Of a stretch of 47,842 nucleotides of DNA, positions 23,684-32,553 are shown one piece after another. The notes under the pieces are model-generated. The model saw nothing but the letters and a program-made list of their open reading frames with translations. It was not told the DNA's origin and did no database searches. The position numbers were made by a program, and so were the translations under genes. Positions within the stretch are counted from its first letter, which is position 1. Each line of letters opens with the position of its first letter. The DNA comes from an uncultured Pelagibacteraceae bacterium (GTDB taxonomy: Bacteria; Pseudomonadota; Alphaproteobacteria; Pelagibacterales; Pelagibacteraceae), in NCBI GenBank assembly GCA_902629585.1, contig CACORI010000005.1, forward strand, positions 1 to 47,842. Direction: 5' to 3'.

Positions 23684-24676
23684 ATGAACAGTAAAGTATC
23701 TGTTGCACCTATGATGGATTGTACAGATCGTCATGAGCGCTTTTTTTTAAGGTTAATAAGTAAAAATACTCTTCTTTACACAGAGATGATTGTTGATGAA
23801 GCAATTATCAGAGGAGATAAGAAAAAATTATTGGAGTTTAATATTAACGAAAAACCAGTTGCTCTTCAGTTAGGTGGCTCATCACCAAAACTTTTAGCTG
23901 AAGCATCTAAAATAGGTGAGGATTTTGGTTATGATGAGATTAATCTTAATTTAGGTTGTCCGAGTAGAAAAGTCGAAAAAAATAAATTTGGTGCATGCTT
24001 GATGAAAGAACCAAATTTAGTTGCAGACTGCTTAAGCAAAATGCAATCAGTAACTAAACTTCCAGTAACAATAAAAACAAGAATTGGTTTTGATCAAGTA
24101 GAGGATTATGAAAATTTATACCATTTTATTTCAATTTTAAAATCAACTGGTGTAAAAAAATTTATAATTCACGCAAGGAAAGCTATGTTAGGAAAATTTA
24201 CACCAAAACAAAATTTAAATATTCCTCCACTTAAGTATGAATATGTTTACAAGTTAAAAAAAGATTTTCCAAATGAACGAGTTATTATTAATGGTGGAAT
24301 TACCTCAGTCAACGAAATTAAAACTCATCTAATTAAAACTGATGGTGTAATGATTGGCAGGGCTGCTTATCATTCTCCTTATATGTTAGCTGATATTGAA
24401 AGGGAGATATTTAATAATAACAAAATTCCAAGTCGACAAGATGTAATAGAACAACTAATTCCTTATGTAAAGGAGGAGCTAAAAAAAGGTACTCGATTAA
24501 ATCAAATTATGAGACATACTTTGGGTCTTTTCCATGGACAAACAGGATCAAGTTATTGGAAAAGATATCTAAGTGAAAATATGTGTGTGCGAGATGCGGA
24601 TGTTAAAAAAATTGATCATATTATAGATAAAATTAAATTCAACAGTGTTGATAAAGTAGTAGGTCAGTCTGCTTAA
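23684..24676 (+). CDS. dusA: tRNA-dihydrouridine synthase A
   Basis: FMN-dependent reductase that makes dihydrouridine at positions 20/20a of tRNA. SVAPMMDCTDRHERFFLRL at the start is the DusA form of the family signature; the catalytic Cys is in NKFGACLM, and INLNLGCPSRKVEKN and VIINGGI are FMN-site elements. The GQTGSSYWKRYLSEN motif at the C-terminus is the RNA-binding helical domain. Length 330 aa fits. It lies after rpoZ (22-base gap) in the same orientation and before the TauE/SafE gene, likely in one transcript. Confidence 0.94.
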   Translation: MNSKVSVAPMMDCTDRHERFFLRLISKNTLLYTEMIVDEAIIRGDKKKLLEFNINEKPVALQLGGSSPKLLAEASKIGEDFGYDEINLNLGCPSRKVEKNKFGACLMKEPNLVADCLSKMQSVTKLPVTIKTRIGFDQVEDYENLYHFISILKSTGVKKFIIHARKAMLGKFTPKQNLNIPPLKYEYVYKLKKDFPNERVIINGGITSVNEIKTHLIKTDGVMIGRAAYHSPYMLADIEREIFNNNKIPSRQDVIEQLIPYVKEELKKGTRLNQIMRHTLGLFHGQTGSSYWKRYLSENMCVRDADVKKIDHIIDKIKFNSVDKVVGQSA

Positions 24677-24716
24677 TTCAATTTTAGCAAACGAATATAG
24701 TTATATAATTTTGTTA

Positions 24717-25502
24717 ATGGCTTTAACGGCAATTCCAGTTGGTTTTGTTGCAGGATTATTTGGAATAGGTGGAGGATTAATAACAGTTCCATTCCTTTAT
24801 TATATTTTTGGGTCTTTAGGTATTGATCCTCAATATATAATGCATTTGGCTGTTGGAACATCTTTTGCAATCATAATCCCAACTTCAACAGTATCAGTTT
24901 TAACTCATCATAAATATAAGGCAGTTGATTTTAATATTGTCAAAAATTATGGAATATTTGTAATTTTAGGAGTTGTGGTGGGAACTATTTTTGCTGCATC
25001 TTTAAAAACTAAATCTTTAGTATTATTTTTCTCTATAGTTATCTTTTTTTTGGGAATTTATTTGCTATTATTAAAAGAGAGGGAAAAAGGTATAATTGTT
25101 GAAATAAAATTACATTTGAAAATTATTTTAGGTTTCATTGTTGGCTTTATTTCAGCCCCTATGGGAATTGGGGGTGCTGTTATGAACGTACCTATTTTAA
25201 AATTTTTTGGATACACAATTAATAAAGCTATCGGAAGCGCGGCTGCTATTGGTTTTTTAATAGCTGTTTTTGGAGCCGTTGGTTTTTTAATTTCAGGTAA
25301 TTATTTAAAGACAAATCTACCATTAAGCATTGGATTTCTTAATATTCCCGCTTTTCTGATATTTATTCCAATAACAACATTTATGGCTAGAATTGGCGCT
25401 AAAACTGTTCATAGAATAGATAAAAATAAAATTAGCAAACTTTTCGGAATTTTTTTATTAATTATATCTATTAAGTTTTTTTATGAATTTATGAAGCTAT
25501 AA
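24717..25502 (+). CDS. TauE/SafE family membrane permease
   Basis: About eight hydrophobic helices with the paired family motif: GFVAGLFGIGGGLITVPFL near the start and GFISAPMGIGGAVMNVPIL in the middle. Family members export sulfite, sulfoacetate or related anions, or act as general anion permeases. I chose the ATG at 24717 (261 aa); an in-frame TTG at 24711 is possible, and the frame stays open upstream to the dusA end, so a rarer start codon cannot be excluded. The substrate is unknown. A hairpin 19 bases after its stop may end this transcript. Confidence 0.85.
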   Translation: MALTAIPVGFVAGLFGIGGGLITVPFLYYIFGSLGIDPQYIMHLAVGTSFAIIIPTSTVSVLTHHKYKAVDFNIVKNYGIFVILGVVVGTIFAASLKTKSLVLFFSIVIFFLGIYLLLLKEREKGIIVEIKLHLKIILGFIVGFISAPMGIGGAVMNVPILKFFGYTINKAIGSAAAIGFLIAVFGAVGFLISGNYLKTNLPLSIGFLNIPAFLIFIPITTFMARIGAKTVHRIDKNKISKLFGIFLLIISIKFFYEFMKL

Positions 25503-25521
25503 TTTATTTAAGGAAAGAGTA

Positions 25522-25551
25522 GAGGTGATTTCAGTCTCCCTCCATCACCTC
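25522..25551. terminator. Hairpin between convergent genes, candidate terminator
   Basis: GAGGTGAT (25522-25529) and ATCACCTC (25544-25551) form an 8-bp perfect stem with a 14-base loop, followed on the plus strand by AATTTAATTTTT. It sits between the TauE/SafE gene and the convergent mutase gene, and could end either transcript. The large loop and impure T run make it a weak intrinsic terminator. The other 70 bases of the gap show nothing clear. Confidence 0.45.
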
Positions 25552-25621
25552 AATTTAATTTTTAAATGATTCTCTCAAATTTATTGAACACTTATTAGTT
25601 GAATATATACTTTACTAACCA

Positions 25622-27076
25622 TTATATCTTTTGGTCATATTCTCCAATTTTTCCAGATTTTTGTATTAAGTTGTCTATAAATTCGAATATTTTTTTTTTT
25701 CTGTTATCTGAAGCTGGGCTTTCTGTGACTATAACCAAAGATGGTTTGTTTGAAGATGCCCTGACTAAACCCCATGACCCATCTTCAAAAGAAAATCTTA
25801 CTCCATTTACGGTCGTTATTTCTGATATTATTTGACCATCAATTTTAAAATCTGTTTTTTGTAATTCCTGAATTTGCTTTACAATTTGATCAACAACTTC
25901 ATACTTGTCTTCATCTTTACAAAAAGGAGCCATTGTAGGTGTTTGAAAAGTAATGGGTATTTCATTAATAATTTCACTCATTTTTTTATTTGAGTTATCT
26001 ATTAAATGACAAATTTGAATTGCAGAGTTAATCCCATCATCATACCCATAACCGAGTGGCTCATTAAAGAAGAAGTGACCACTTTTTTCAAAGCCTGCTA
26101 ATGCACCTTCTAAATTTACTTTTCTTTTAATATGTGAATGGCCGGTTTTCCAATAGATAGTTTTACAATCATTTGCTAATAAGATTTTGTCACTTGAAAA
26201 AAGACCTGTAGATTTAACATCTACAATAAACTTTGACTTTTTATATTTTTTTGAAAGATTCCTTGCTATTAATAGACCAATTTTATCAGAAAATATCTCA
26301 TTCCCATGATTATCGATAACACCAACTCTATCACCATCTCCATCAAATCCAAAACCAATATCAGCATTATTTTCTTTAACTGATTTAGCTATTTCGTGTA
26401 ACATTTTTAAATCCTCTGGATTTGGGTTATATTTTGGAAATGTCCAATCTAAATTACAATCTAATTCTATTACTTCACATCCTATACCCCTTAGTATTTC
26501 GGGCGCGAATATGCCAGCCGTGCCGTTTCCACATGCTACCACAGCTTTAATTTTTTTTTTAATTTTATTTTTATTTATTAAATCATCTTTATAAATTTTT
26601 TGAAAATCTTTAATATTTTTTTCACTACCCTTTCCGAAAGAAAATTTTTGACTCAATGTTATATCCTTTAATTCTTTCATTTCTTCAGGAGCATGAGTGA
26701 GTCCTTTTTTGATACCCATTTTAACTCCAGTCCAACCATTTTCATTATGACTAGCTGTGACCATTGCTACTGCATCTGACTCTAAATTAAATTGAGCAAA
26801 ATAAACCATTGGAGATAAGGACAACCCTAGATCCTCAACACAACATCCACATTCTACTAGTCCTTTTTTTAAAGCAGATTTTATTTCCTCACTGTATGAC
26901 CTAAAATCATGTCCAACAACGACCCTTGGATTATCTTTTTTAGTGTGTTTTTTAATTTGTGTTCCTAAACCTCTACCTAGGTTAGTGATTCCATTTGAGT
27001 TGATATCTTTTCCATAAACCCATCGTGCGTCATATTCTCTAAAACCAAAGGGATCGATTTTTAATGATTGATTCAT
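25622..27076 (-). CDS. Phosphomannomutase/phosphoglucomutase
   Basis: 484 aa alpha-D-phosphohexomutase. The phosphoserine loop VTASHNENGWTG gives Ser109; GFGFDGDGDRVGVID supplies the metal-binding Asp residues; FEKSGHFFFNE is the sugar-binding loop and the C-terminal RASSNKPSL the phosphate-contact loop. The dual PMM/PGM (AlgC/ManB) subgroup fits best from GEKSGH-type residues and length. It would supply mannose- or glucose-1-phosphate for nucleotide sugars such as the RmlA substrate. It is divergent from nrdA, sharing the 157-base gap that carries the NrdR-like boxes. Confidence 0.92.
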   Translation of the reverse strand: MNQSLKIDPFGFREYDARWVYGKDINSNGITNLGRGLGTQIKKHTKKDNPRVVVGHDFRSYSEEIKSALKKGLVECGCCVEDLGLSLSPMVYFAQFNLESDAVAMVTASHNENGWTGVKMGIKKGLTHAPEEMKELKDITLSQKFSFGKGSEKNIKDFQKIYKDDLINKNKIKKKIKAVVACGNGTAGIFAPEILRGIGCEVIELDCNLDWTFPKYNPNPEDLKMLHEIAKSVKENNADIGFGFDGDGDRVGVIDNHGNEIFSDKIGLLIARNLSKKYKKSKFIVDVKSTGLFSSDKILLANDCKTIYWKTGHSHIKRKVNLEGALAGFEKSGHFFFNEPLGYGYDDGINSAIQICHLIDNSNKKMSEIINEIPITFQTPTMAPFCKDEDKYEVVDQIVKQIQELQKTDFKIDGQIISEITTVNGVRFSFEDGSWGLVRASSNKPSLVIVTESPASDNRKKKIFEFIDNLIQKSGKIGEYDQKI

Positions 27077-27155
27077 GCTGTTAATTACTTACCTTTTTTT
27101 TATTTTTATAGTTGAATTATTTTTTAACTGTTCTATAAATGTTCTGTTGATTTAC

Positions 27156-27202
27156 TGATCATATAGTATATTAACTACAAACGCATACAACATATAGTTG
27201 TT
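27156..27202 (+). promoter_or_regulatory. Tandem NrdR-like boxes upstream of nrdA
   Basis: The 8-base core CATATAGT occurs twice, at 27160-27167 and 27191-27198, exactly 31 bases apart. The second sits in a near-palindrome ACAACATATAGTTGT (27187-27201), like the NrdR box consensus (ACACTATATATAGTGT-like). NrdR boxes are known to occur in pairs at about three helical turns upstream of ribonucleotide reductase operons, so these are likely ATP/dATP-sensing NrdR repressor sites. The nrdR gene is not in the window. Confidence 0.7.
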
Positions 27203-27226
27203 TACGTCAAAATAACAAAATATAAT
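27198..27226 (+). promoter_or_regulatory. Candidate sigma-70 promoter of nrdA
   Basis: TTGTTT (27198-27203) then a 17-base spacer and a perfect TATAAT (27221-27226). Predicted transcript start is near 27233, one base before the nrdA ATG, so the message would be essentially leaderless. No Shine-Dalgarno sequence is visible before the ATG. The -35 overlaps the second NrdR-like box, suiting repression. Confidence 0.55.
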
Positions 27227-27233
27227 ACATATT

Positions 27234-29171
27234 ATGAATAAAATTTTATCGCAAGCATTAAAGAAAGCTGTCTCTGAATATAGCCCTGATGTTAAAGAAG
27301 TTCAAAAAGACAATAGACCAGATCTATTCTCTCTAAATAACGAAACTGAGCTATTTCAGAATGATAAAGGAATTATAATTAAAATTGACCGTTCAAGAGA
27401 TTCTAATCTAACAGATTTTGGAAAGGCTACTTTAAAAGATAGATACTTGGGACACAATGAGTCATTTCAAGATCTTTTTGCGAGAGTTGCTAGTACTTAT
27501 GCTGACGATAATTTACATGCACAAAGAATTTATAATTATATTAGTAATTTATGGTTTATGCCTGCAACACCAGTCTTATCAAATGGTGGTACCAAAAGAG
27601 GTTTACCAATTTCTTGTTTTCTTAATGAAGCATCAGATAGTTTAGGAGGAATTTTAGATCTTTGGAGCGAAAATGTTTGGCTAGCAGCAAAAGGTGGAGG
27701 TATTGGAAGTTATTGGGGTAACCTAAGATCAATTGGAGAAAAAATTGGAAAAGTTGGAAAAACATCTGGAATTATTCCATTCATAAAAGTTATGGATTCA
27801 TTAACAATGGCTATTAGTCAGGGTTCATTAAGAAGAGGTTCTGCAGCCTGTTATCTTCCAGTTGATCATCCTGAAATTGAGGAATTTATGGAAATGAGAA
27901 GACCCACAGGAGGAGATCCTAATAGAAAAGCTCTTAATTTACATCATGGTGTTTTAGTATCAGACGCTTTCATGCGTGCTGTTGAAAATGATGATCAGTG
28001 GGCATTAAAAAGTCCAGCTGATGGATCTATTCAACAAACTATATCAGCGAGAAATTTGTGGATAAGATTATTAACTGCTAGAATTGAAACAGGTGAACCT
28101 TATATAATTTATATTGATACTGTTAACAGACAAATTCCCCAACACCACAAGTTAGCGAATCTAACAGTTAAAACTTCTAATCTCTGTAGTGAAATCACTT
28201 TACCAACAGGCATTGATAAAGATGGAAGAGATAGAACAGCTGTTTGTTGTTTGTCTTCTCTAAATTTAGAAAAATATGATGAATGGAAAGATGATCCTAA
28301 TATGATTGGAGATGTAATGAGATTTTTAGATAACGTTTTATCAGACTTCATAAAGAAGGCCCCTGATCAGTTTAAAGATGCAAAATACTCTGCAGAAAGA
28401 GAAAGAAGTGTTGGACTTGGAGTGATGGGTTTCCATTCTTTTTTACAAAAAAACAGAATTCCACTTGAGTCAGTAATGGCAAAATCATGGAATAAAAAAA
28501 TCTTTAAGCAAATTGACGAACAAGTTAATAAAGCATCAAAAGATTTAGCAGAAGAAAGAGGTGCTTGTCCTGATGCTGCAGAGTATGGATTTAAAGAGAG
28601 ATTTTCTAATAAGACAGCAATAGCTCCAACAGCATCTATTTCTATTATATGTGGAGGCGCATCTCCGGGGGTAGAACCAATTGCTGCTAATAGTTATACT
28701 CATAAAACCTTGTCTGGTTCATTCAACGTAAGAAATAGATATTTAGAGGAGATTTTAGAAGGTCATGGTAAAAATGACGACGAAACATGGTCTACAATCA
28801 CTACAAATCAGGGTTCAGTATCTCATCTAAACTTTTTAACAGATTTAGAGAAAGATGTTTTTAAGACTGCTTTTGAATTAAACCAAAAATGGATAATCGA
28901 GTTAAGTGGTGATAGAACACCGTTTATTTCTCAAGCTCAATCAGTCAACTTGTTTTTACCAGCAGATGTTCATAAAAGAGAATTACATAGAATTCATTTT
29001 GATGCGTGGAAAAAAGGCTTAAAAAGCCTTTATTATTGCAGATCAAAATCAATTCAAAGAGCTGAAAATATCAATAATGCAAAATCAACTGATATTACGG
29101 CCAATGTATACAAATCAAAAAATCAACAAACCAACGAACCAGAATACGAGGAGTGTTTATCATGTCAGTAA
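27234..29171 (+). CDS. nrdA: Class Ia ribonucleotide reductase, alpha subunit, without N-terminal ATP-cone
   Basis: Reduces ribonucleoside diphosphates to deoxynucleotides. Catalytic residues: Cys128 (SCFLNE), Asn316-Cys318-Glu320 (NLCSEITLP), and Cys338 (AVCCLSSLNL), matching E. coli Cys225, Asn437-Cys439-Glu441 and Cys462. The C-terminal CLSCQ holds the mobile thiol pair. At 645 aa it is about 115 residues shorter than the E. coli protein: the N-terminal ATP-cone is missing, and an in-frame stop at 27213-27215 rules out a longer start. It overlaps nrdB by 10 bases. Expression is probably NrdR-controlled. Confidence 0.95.
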   Translation: MNKILSQALKKAVSEYSPDVKEVQKDNRPDLFSLNNETELFQNDKGIIIKIDRSRDSNLTDFGKATLKDRYLGHNESFQDLFARVASTYADDNLHAQRIYNYISNLWFMPATPVLSNGGTKRGLPISCFLNEASDSLGGILDLWSENVWLAAKGGGIGSYWGNLRSIGEKIGKVGKTSGIIPFIKVMDSLTMAISQGSLRRGSAACYLPVDHPEIEEFMEMRRPTGGDPNRKALNLHHGVLVSDAFMRAVENDDQWALKSPADGSIQQTISARNLWIRLLTARIETGEPYIIYIDTVNRQIPQHHKLANLTVKTSNLCSEITLPTGIDKDGRDRTAVCCLSSLNLEKYDEWKDDPNMIGDVMRFLDNVLSDFIKKAPDQFKDAKYSAERERSVGLGVMGFHSFLQKNRIPLESVMAKSWNKKIFKQIDEQVNKASKDLAEERGACPDAAEYGFKERFSNKTAIAPTASISIICGGASPGVEPIAANSYTHKTLSGSFNVRNRYLEEILEGHGKNDDETWSTITTNQGSVSHLNFLTDLEKDVFKTAFELNQKWIIELSGDRTPFISQAQSVNLFLPADVHKRELHRIHFDAWKKGLKSLYYCRSKSIQRAENINNAKSTDITANVYKSKNQQTNEPEYEECLSCQ

Positions 29172-30178
29172 CAGATAAAATTAAAACAGATAAGAAAGAG
29201 ATAATTCAACCAAAAAAAATGGGTTTATTAGTTGAAAATCCCGTTTACAAACCATTTAGATATCCATGGTGCTATGACGCTTGGTTAACTCAACAAAGAA
29301 TTCATTGGTTACCAGAGGAAGTTCCTCTTGGAGATGACGTAAGAGATTGGCAAAAAAACCTATCTGAACCAGAAAAGAATTTAGTTACACAAATTTTTAG
29401 ATTTTTCACTCAGGCTGATGTTGAGGTAAACAATTGTTACTTAAGACATTACACAACTGTTTTTAAACCAACTGAAGTTTTAATGATGATGACAGCTTTT
29501 GCTGCGATGGAAACAGTACATGTTGCTGCTTATTCACATTTACTCGATACAATAGGAATGCCCGAGTCAGAATATTCTGCTTTCATGAAATATAAAGAAA
29601 TGAAAGATAAATATGATTACATGCAAGGCTTTAATGTAAATTCAAAAGAAGATATAGCAAAAACAGTTGCAGTATTTAGCGCTTTTACAGAGGGTCTACA
29701 ATTGTTTGCAAGCTTTGCAATTCTTTTGAACTTTCCAAGACACAATAAATTAAAAGGAATGGGTCAAATAGTAACTTGGTCAGTTAGAGATGAAACTCTT
29801 CACTGTAATTCTATGATAAGAATTTTTAAAGAGTTTATTAAAGAAAACCCTGAAATATGGACTCCTAAATTAAAAAAAGAACTTTATGAGGCATGCAGAA
29901 CTATCATTTCACATGAAGATGCTTTTATTGATTTAGCTTTTGAGATGGGTCCAATGGAAGGGTTAACTGCACAAGAAGTAAAAGATTACATAAGATTCAT
30001 TGGAAACAGAAGATTAGTTCAATTAGGCTTAGAACCAATCTATGACGTAGAGAAGAATCCTCTTGGATGGCTTGATACAATGTTGAACGCAGTAGAACAT
30101 ATGAATTTCTTTGAAGGTCGGGCAACAGAGTATTCTAAAGCATCAACTCAAGGAACATGGGTAGAAGCATTTAGTTAA
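29162..30178 (+). CDS. nrdB: Class Ia ribonucleotide reductase, beta subunit
   Basis: Provides the diiron-tyrosyl radical for NrdA. Iron ligands and tyrosine are visible: Asp86 (TQADVEVN), Glu117 and His120 and radical Tyr124 (METVHVAAYSHLL), then Glu in FTEGLQLF, and Glu/His in RDETLHCNSM. Spacing of Asp86 to Glu117 equals that of E. coli. The start is placed at the ATG at 29162 because GAGGAG (29148-29153) lies 8 bases before it; a GTG at 29153 is inside that site. 338 aa, normal. It starts within the last codons of nrdA. Confidence 0.95.
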   Translation: MSVTDKIKTDKKEIIQPKKMGLLVENPVYKPFRYPWCYDAWLTQQRIHWLPEEVPLGDDVRDWQKNLSEPEKNLVTQIFRFFTQADVEVNNCYLRHYTTVFKPTEVLMMMTAFAAMETVHVAAYSHLLDTIGMPESEYSAFMKYKEMKDKYDYMQGFNVNSKEDIAKTVAVFSAFTEGLQLFASFAILLNFPRHNKLKGMGQIVTWSVRDETLHCNSMIRIFKEFIKENPEIWTPKLKKELYEACRTIISHEDAFIDLAFEMGPMEGLTAQEVKDYIRFIGNRRLVQLGLEPIYDVEKNPLGWLDTMLNAVEHMNFFEGRATEYSKASTQGTWVEAFS

Positions 30179-30188
30179 ATTATAACTT

Positions 30189-30758
30189 GTGAGTGAAAAA
30201 AGTAATTTTTTTTCTATTCGTAGGTCTGTTTTGGCAAGAAAGATGTCAAATGCAGAAATACCTAATGATCACTTAGATCTAATATTAAAAGCAGGAATTA
30301 GAGTGCCAGATCATGGGGCATTAAATCCTTGGAAGATAAAAGTTATAAAAGGCAAGTCATTAAAAGATATAGACGAAAACATAATTCTTAAAGAATTTTT
30401 AAAACAAAATCCTAAAGCTGATAATACTTTAATTGAACGAGAATCAACTCGTTTACAAAGAGCCTCAGTAGTAATAGCAGTAATCTCTACTCCTGTAGAA
30501 CATTTTAAAATAACTGAATGGGAAATGAGATTATCCTCAGGAGCTGTTTGTATGAATTTACTTTCATGTTCACAATCACTTAATTACGCTGCACAGTGGT
30601 TGACTGAATGGTATGCATACAACGATAATTTATTAAAATTTTTAGGCGGTGATCCCAAGAAAGATAAAATTGCAGGATTTATATATATTGGTCACAAAAA
30701 AGAAGAGCCTATAGAAAGAAAAAGACCAGATCCGAATAATATAATTACCTTTATTTAA
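30189..30758 (+). CDS. Nitroreductase-family FMN oxidoreductase
   Basis: 189 aa. FFSIRRSVLARKMSNAEI and AGIRVPDHGALNPWKIKVIKG are the FMN-binding family opening, with Arg-Arg-Ser for the cofactor phosphate; LSSGAVCMNLLSCSQSLNYAAQWLTEWY and FIYIGHKKEEPIERKRP close the fold, the last being a common C-terminal signature. It resembles YdjA-type proteins. The start codon is a GTG at 30189 (product read as Met), because the next ATG is at 30243 and would remove the FMN motif. Substrate unknown. It follows nrdB by 10 bases and may be co-transcribed. Confidence 0.85.
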   Translation: MSEKSNFFSIRRSVLARKMSNAEIPNDHLDLILKAGIRVPDHGALNPWKIKVIKGKSLKDIDENIILKEFLKQNPKADNTLIERESTRLQRASVVIAVISTPVEHFKITEWEMRLSSGAVCMNLLSCSQSLNYAAQWLTEWYAYNDNLLKFLGGDPKKDKIAGFIYIGHKKEEPIERKRPDPNNIITFI

Positions 30759-30797
30759 TTTCTTTTTAATTAAAAAAGTATTATTTAAAGTTATTAC

Positions 30798-31427
30798 ATG
30801 AAGTACAAAAAGTATTTTAGAAAAACTAGCTTAAAGCAAAAAGGAGATGGTGAATTTTTTTTAAACGAAGTTAGAAAGAAAAATCCAAAATATTTTTTAG
30901 AAATTGGCGTTTTTCACGGTGTTACAGCAAGAAATATTTGTGAATTACTAAAATCACTTCATAAAAAAGATTTTAAATATATTGGTTTAGATTTATTTGA
31001 GAATAGTGATGAAAATAAATCTGAAATAATACCTAGCAATAGTTTCTCAAACCCATTTAAAAACATTTATTTTAAATATATAAAAAAACAAGATCCCTAC
31101 AGTCTAGAAGCTGTACATGATTTGTTGAAAAACTTTAAAGACAATGTTCATTTAATAAAAGGAAATTCTAATAAAATATTAAAGAAAATTGATATGTCAA
31201 AAATAGATTATGTTTTTTTAGACGGTGGTCATGAATATGAAACAGTTAAAAATGATCTAAAATATTGTTTAGATGTTATCAAAAATTCAGGAACGATTCT
31301 TTGTGATGATTATAATTTATCTTATGCTCCAGGCGTAAAAAAAGCTATTGACGAATTTGTCACTCAAAATAAATTAAAATGTGAAATTTTACGAAATAGT
31401 AGATTTGCAAAAATAGAAAAAAATTAA
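30798..31427 (+). CDS. Class I methyltransferase, Methyltransf_24-like
   Basis: 209 aa. FLEIGVFHGVTARNICELL near residue 35 is the SAM-binding motif I, KYIGLDLFENS the second strand with its acidic tip, VHLIKGNS and IDYVFLDGGHEYETVKNDL the later strands, with a metal- or acid-bearing DGGHEYE, as in Methyltransf_24 O-methyltransferases. Catalysis is not proven; the substrate is unknown. It ends one base before the convergent prpC stop codon, so there is no room for a terminator between them. Confidence 0.75.
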   Translation: MKYKKYFRKTSLKQKGDGEFFLNEVRKKNPKYFLEIGVFHGVTARNICELLKSLHKKDFKYIGLDLFENSDENKSEIIPSNSFSNPFKNIYFKYIKKQDPYSLEAVHDLLKNFKDNVHLIKGNSNKILKKIDMSKIDYVFLDGGHEYETVKNDLKYCLDVIKNSGTILCDDYNLSYAPGVKKAIDEFVTQNKLKCEILRNSRFAKIEKN

Positions 31428-31428
31428 C

Positions 31429-32553
31429 TTACCTTTGGTTAAGCTGAACAACTTTTCTATGTTGGTTACCTTTATAGCTTGCAAGAGGTCTAATTAATTT
31501 GTTAGCAGCATGTTGTTCAATAATATGAGCAGACCAACCAGTTATTCTTGATATTACAAATATTGGAGTAAAAAAATCAGTATCAAATCCCATTAAGTGA
31601 TATGTTGGACCAGTAGGGTAATCGACATTTGGGTGAATGTTTTTTCGCTTAATCATAACTTTTTCAACAATATCATAAATTTTTTCAAACTTTTTATCTT
31701 TTTTAATTTTTGCCACTCTTCCAAAGTATTCCCTCATTGTTGGAACTCTAGAATCTCCGCTCTTATAAACCCTATGTCCAAATCCCATTACTACATCTTT
31801 ATTATCTAGTGCACTGTTAATCCATTTTAAAGCATTCTCAGGTTTTTTAATTTTATTCATCATGTGCATCACTTCTTCATTAGCACCTCCATGTAAAGGA
31901 CCTTTTAAACTAGCGATTGCTCCTGTTATAGCACCATGTATATCAGACAAACTACTCGTAATCGTTCTTGCGGTAAATGTTGATACATTGAAACTATGTT
32001 CAGCATAAAGAATAAGTGATACGTCAAATGCTTTTACAATATCTTTGTCAGGCACTTTACCAAAGCACATATAAAAAAAGTTCTCAGAAAATGATAAGCT
32101 TTTCTTTGGTGGTATAATTTTTTTTCCTTTTCTAGACCTATAAAAAGCTGCTAATGCAACTGGGGTTTTGGCAAAAATTCTCATAACTTTTCGCATATTA
32201 GCTTTAGGTGAGTTATCTTTTGTTTCTTTATCCTCTAAACCCATAATGCTCACAACTGTTCTTGCAACATCCATAGGATGAGCTTTTTTAGGAAATTTTT
32301 TTATATCCGCTAAAAGAGTTTTAGATAATGCTCTCTCTTTTTTTTCTTGATGTTCAAAGTTTTTTAATTGTTTTTTATTTGGAAGTTCACCGTTTAAAAT
32401 TAAATAAGCCACCTCTTCAAATTTACATTTTGCACATAAGTCTTGCGCTGCATAACCTCTATAAGTTAGAGAATTTATTTCAGGCATTACTTTTGAAACT
32501 TCAGTTTCGTCAACAACTATTCCAAGGAGACCTTTTTTTATTTCATCACTCAT
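31429..32553 (-). CDS. prpC: 2-Methylcitrate synthase
   Basis: Citrate synthase-fold enzyme condensing propionyl-CoA with oxaloacetate. Catalytic residues: His221 (GPLHGGANEEV), His260 (VMGFGHRVYKSGD), and Asp311 (HPNVDYPTG). Its opening (KGLLGIVVDETEVS, then INSLTYRGY) and the 374 aa length fit the PrpC subgroup better than the hexameric or larger Gram-negative citrate synthases. It is the last gene of prpD-prpB-prpC and overlaps the prpB stop by one base (TAATG). Activity with acetyl-CoA is also possible, but the operon points to propionate use. Confidence 0.92.
   Translation of the reverse strand: MSDEIKKGLLGIVVDETEVSKVMPEINSLTYRGYAAQDLCAKCKFEEVAYLILNGELPNKKQLKNFEHQEKKERALSKTLLADIKKFPKKAHPMDVARTVVSIMGLEDKETKDNSPKANMRKVMRIFAKTPVALAAFYRSRKGKKIIPPKKSLSFSENFFYMCFGKVPDKDIVKAFDVSLILYAEHSFNVSTFTARTITSSLSDIHGAITGAIASLKGPLHGGANEEVMHMMNKIKKPENALKWINSALDNKDVVMGFGHRVYKSGDSRVPTMREYFGRVAKIKKDKKFEKIYDIVEKVMIKRKNIHPNVDYPTGPTYHLMGFDTDFFTPIFVISRITGWSAHIIEQHAANKLIRPLASYKGNQHRKVVQLNQR

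Noticed and set aside
30762-30778. CTTTTTAATTAAAAAAG inverted repeat after the nitroreductase gene
   Set aside because: Almost pure A/T and expected by chance in such a sequence; not a credible terminator.
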